Shown here: in pieces, positions 41,579-42,740 of the stretch | Layout: every line of letters starts with the position of its first letter | How positions within the stretch are numbered: position 1 is the stretch's first letter | Origin: an uncultured Solirubrobacteraceae bacterium | Lineage (GTDB): Bacteria; Actinomycetota; Thermoleophilia; Solirubrobacterales; Solirubrobacteraceae | DNA length: 42,740 bases | Assembly (NCBI GenBank): GCA_902806205.1 | Contig: CADCVR010000098.1 | Coordinates: forward strand, 1 to 42,740 | Direction of reading: 5' to 3' | Translations under genes and position numbers: made by a program | The notes under the pieces: model-generated | Told to the model about the DNA's origin: nothing | Database searches by the model: none | What the model saw: the letters and a program-made list of their open reading frames with translations, nothing else

Positions 41579-42740
41579 GTGGTTCGCAAAGGCGGTGTGC
41601 TCGCGATCGTGGCGGCTCTCGCGGTCGGGGCCACGGGGTGCGGGACGAGGGAGGAGCAGGTGGTGATCGCCGATCCGGTGGCCGAGGCGCTGGCCCATGC
41701 GCCCGCCGACGCACCCGTGCTCGGCGTGGTCGCGACGGACACCGCGGCCGGGCCCGCCGCGGCGCTTGCGCGGCTCGGACGGCGCTTCCCCGGCATGGAC
41801 CTGGTGCTCGGGCAGGCGCAGGCGACGCTGGGGGCCCGGGTCGGGCTGGACTACGCCACGGAACTCCGGCCGCTGCTCGGTCATCCGCTCGTGCTCTGGT
41901 CGGTCGAAGGGCTCGTCGCCGGGCCACGCTTCGCCGCGTGGGTCGTGCGTGACAGCGAGAAGCTCGGGGAGCTGCTCGAGGCGCGGGAGGCCTCAGGAGC
42001 GCTCGAGGCGGGGCCAGTCCTGGCCGGTTACGCGCTCTACACGCGCCGAGGCGGCGGAGCCTACGCGCGGCGCGGGCCGCTGGTCGTCGTCGCGCCGGAC
42101 CTCCCGCGCCTGAAGGAGGTGCTCCGCCGCCGGCAGGCCGATCGCGGGCAGTGGTCGCCGCAGCTCCTGCGCGAGCGCGGGCTCGGGCTGCCGGAGGCCG
42201 GCGCGGTGGCGCGGGTGGCGCTCGACGCGCGGGCGCTCGTCGCCCGGCACGGCGGGAAGGCCCGGCGCGTGCCGTGGGTGTCGGCGCTGGAGCGCGCGGC
42301 GCTGACGGTCACTCCCGAGGCCGGCGGCCTGCGCGTGCACGCACGGGCGAGCACGGACGCGGGCGCGCTGACGCCGGACGACGTCCCGGTCGCGGCGGGC
42401 GTCGAGCCACCGGTGACGCGGGGGAGCGGGCGGGTCGTCGCCGCCGTCCGCGACCCGCAGCGGACACTCGGCTTCGCGCGGCGGGTCATCGACGTGCTCG
42501 ATCCCCAGCGGCTCGACGGGCTGCGCCAGGCCGAGGAGGTACTTGCCCGCTACGCGCGCGTCAGCGTGCAGGAGGAGCTCCTCGACCGGCTCGCGGGAAG
42601 CGCGACGCTCACCTCGCGCGACGGCCGGACGCTCACCCTCCGCGCGGACCTCGACCGCGCCGACGTCGCCGCCGACGCCCTCGACCGGCTTGGCAGCATC
42701 GGTCGCCTCGGCCCGCTGGCGAGCCTCGCGGGCGTCGATC
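41579..42740 (+). CDS. Lipoprotein, possibly DUF3352-like, 3' end outside window
   Basis: The frame is open from a GTG at 41579 to the window edge, at least 387 residues. The N-terminus is a lipoprotein signal (VLAIVAALAVGATGC, Cys near 21), so the protein is anchored outside the membrane. The body is long and regular, with segments such as GMDLVLGQAQATLGARVGLD, ELRPLLGHPLVLW, and later RVVAAVRDPQRTLGFARRVI, which look like the DUF3352 group of surface proteins; this assignment is tentative. A TAGGGT -10 box 7 bases upstream supports the start. Shorter readings on both strands here are antisense or out of frame. Confidence 0.8.
   Translation, partial: MVRKGGVLAIVAALAVGATGCGTREEQVVIADPVAEALAHAPADAPVLGVVATDTAAGPAAALARLGRRFPGMDLVLGQAQATLGARVGLDYATELRPLLGHPLVLWSVEGLVAGPRFAAWVVRDSEKLGELLEAREASGALEAGPVLAGYALYTRRGGGAYARRGPLVVVAPDLPRLKEVLRRRQADRGQWSPQLLRERGLGLPEAGAVARVALDARALVARHGGKARRVPWVSALERAALTVTPEAGGLRVHARASTDAGALTPDDVPVAAGVEPPVTRGSGRVVAAVRDPQRTLGFARRVIDVLDPQRLDGLRQAEEVLARYARVSVQEELLDRLAGSATLTSRDGRTLTLRADLDRADVAADALDRLGSIGRLGPLASLAGVD

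Noticed and set aside
41020-41796. Minus-strand ORF reading GELAQLVEHTTENR
   Set aside because: It is the translation of the tRNA-Phe gene and its flanks, another familiar artefact.

Overview
The window is about 42.7 kb of very GC-rich chromosome (roughly 70% or more by eye) with densely packed, often overlapping genes. Several things point to a high-GC actinobacterium: a fused PafB-PafC regulator, a long Lhr helicase, a type-5 uracil-DNA glycosylase, a CitA-type citrate synthase, an FprA-type ferredoxin reductase, CIRCE-controlled groESL, and many leaderless promoters. Codon and gene style fit the Thermoleophilia/Solirubrobacterales, but that placement is inference. Nothing indicates a plasmid or an intact phage, and there is no CRISPR array or rRNA. 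One tRNA gene is present, tRNA-Phe(GAA), at 41385-41457.

Layout. 1-4806: end of an MFS transporter gene overlapping a citrate synthase gene, then a MarR regulator divergent from a DrrA-like ABC exporter operon (ATPase plus two ABC-2 permeases). 4841-6207: a translationally coupled PPOX flavoprotein/MOSC pair. 6247-9112: two small genes and groES-groEL, whose promoter is bracketed by two CIRCE operators. 9133-10735: Crp/Fnr regulator, Nudix hydrolase and ASCH protein in one direction. 10773-12577: ECF sigma factor coupled to a DUF4349 membrane protein, a candidate anti-sigma. 12639-14400: a secreted protein with a strong terminator, followed by a patchwork with a tRNA-3'-like relic, a frameshifted ORF, a voltage-gated-type K+ channel and an IS630-like transposase tail. 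14538-20329: amidase, glycerophosphodiesterase, Nei/Fpg glycosylase, FAD-linked oxidase, Nudix hydrolase and a secreted beta-propeller protein. 20351-26268: Lhr helicase, uracil-DNA glycosylase and a TetR regulator. 26431-32871: lipoprotein, rmlA-rmlD-rmlB, an unrecognised protein and the PafBC fusion. 33127-38883: secreted beta-helix protein, OB/HD nuclease, L,D-transpeptidase, small membrane protein, cupin and HtrA protease. 39025-42740: FprA reductase, a wrecked PAS-GGDEF gene lying against tRNA-Phe, and the start of a lipoprotein gene that runs off the window.

How the genes work together. DNA-damage functions recur: Nei, UdgB, Lhr, two Nudix hydrolases and PafBC, which is a DNA-damage activator in mycobacteria. 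Envelope functions form a second theme: amidase, L,D-transpeptidase, HtrA, dTDP-sugar synthesis, ECF sigma with DUF4349, and several secreted proteins or lipoproteins.

The most striking signal is not a gene. At 17 starts a TANNNT -10 hexamer lies 6-10 bases before the start codon, so the mRNAs should begin at or within a few bases of the initiator. This pattern also settles several start codons. No clearly new multi-gene system was found. The best leads are this leaderless architecture, the shared operator of the MarR/ABC pair, the inverted repeat around the PPOX promoter, the sigma/DUF4349 pair, and the two decayed regions at 13181-14400 and 40381-41385.
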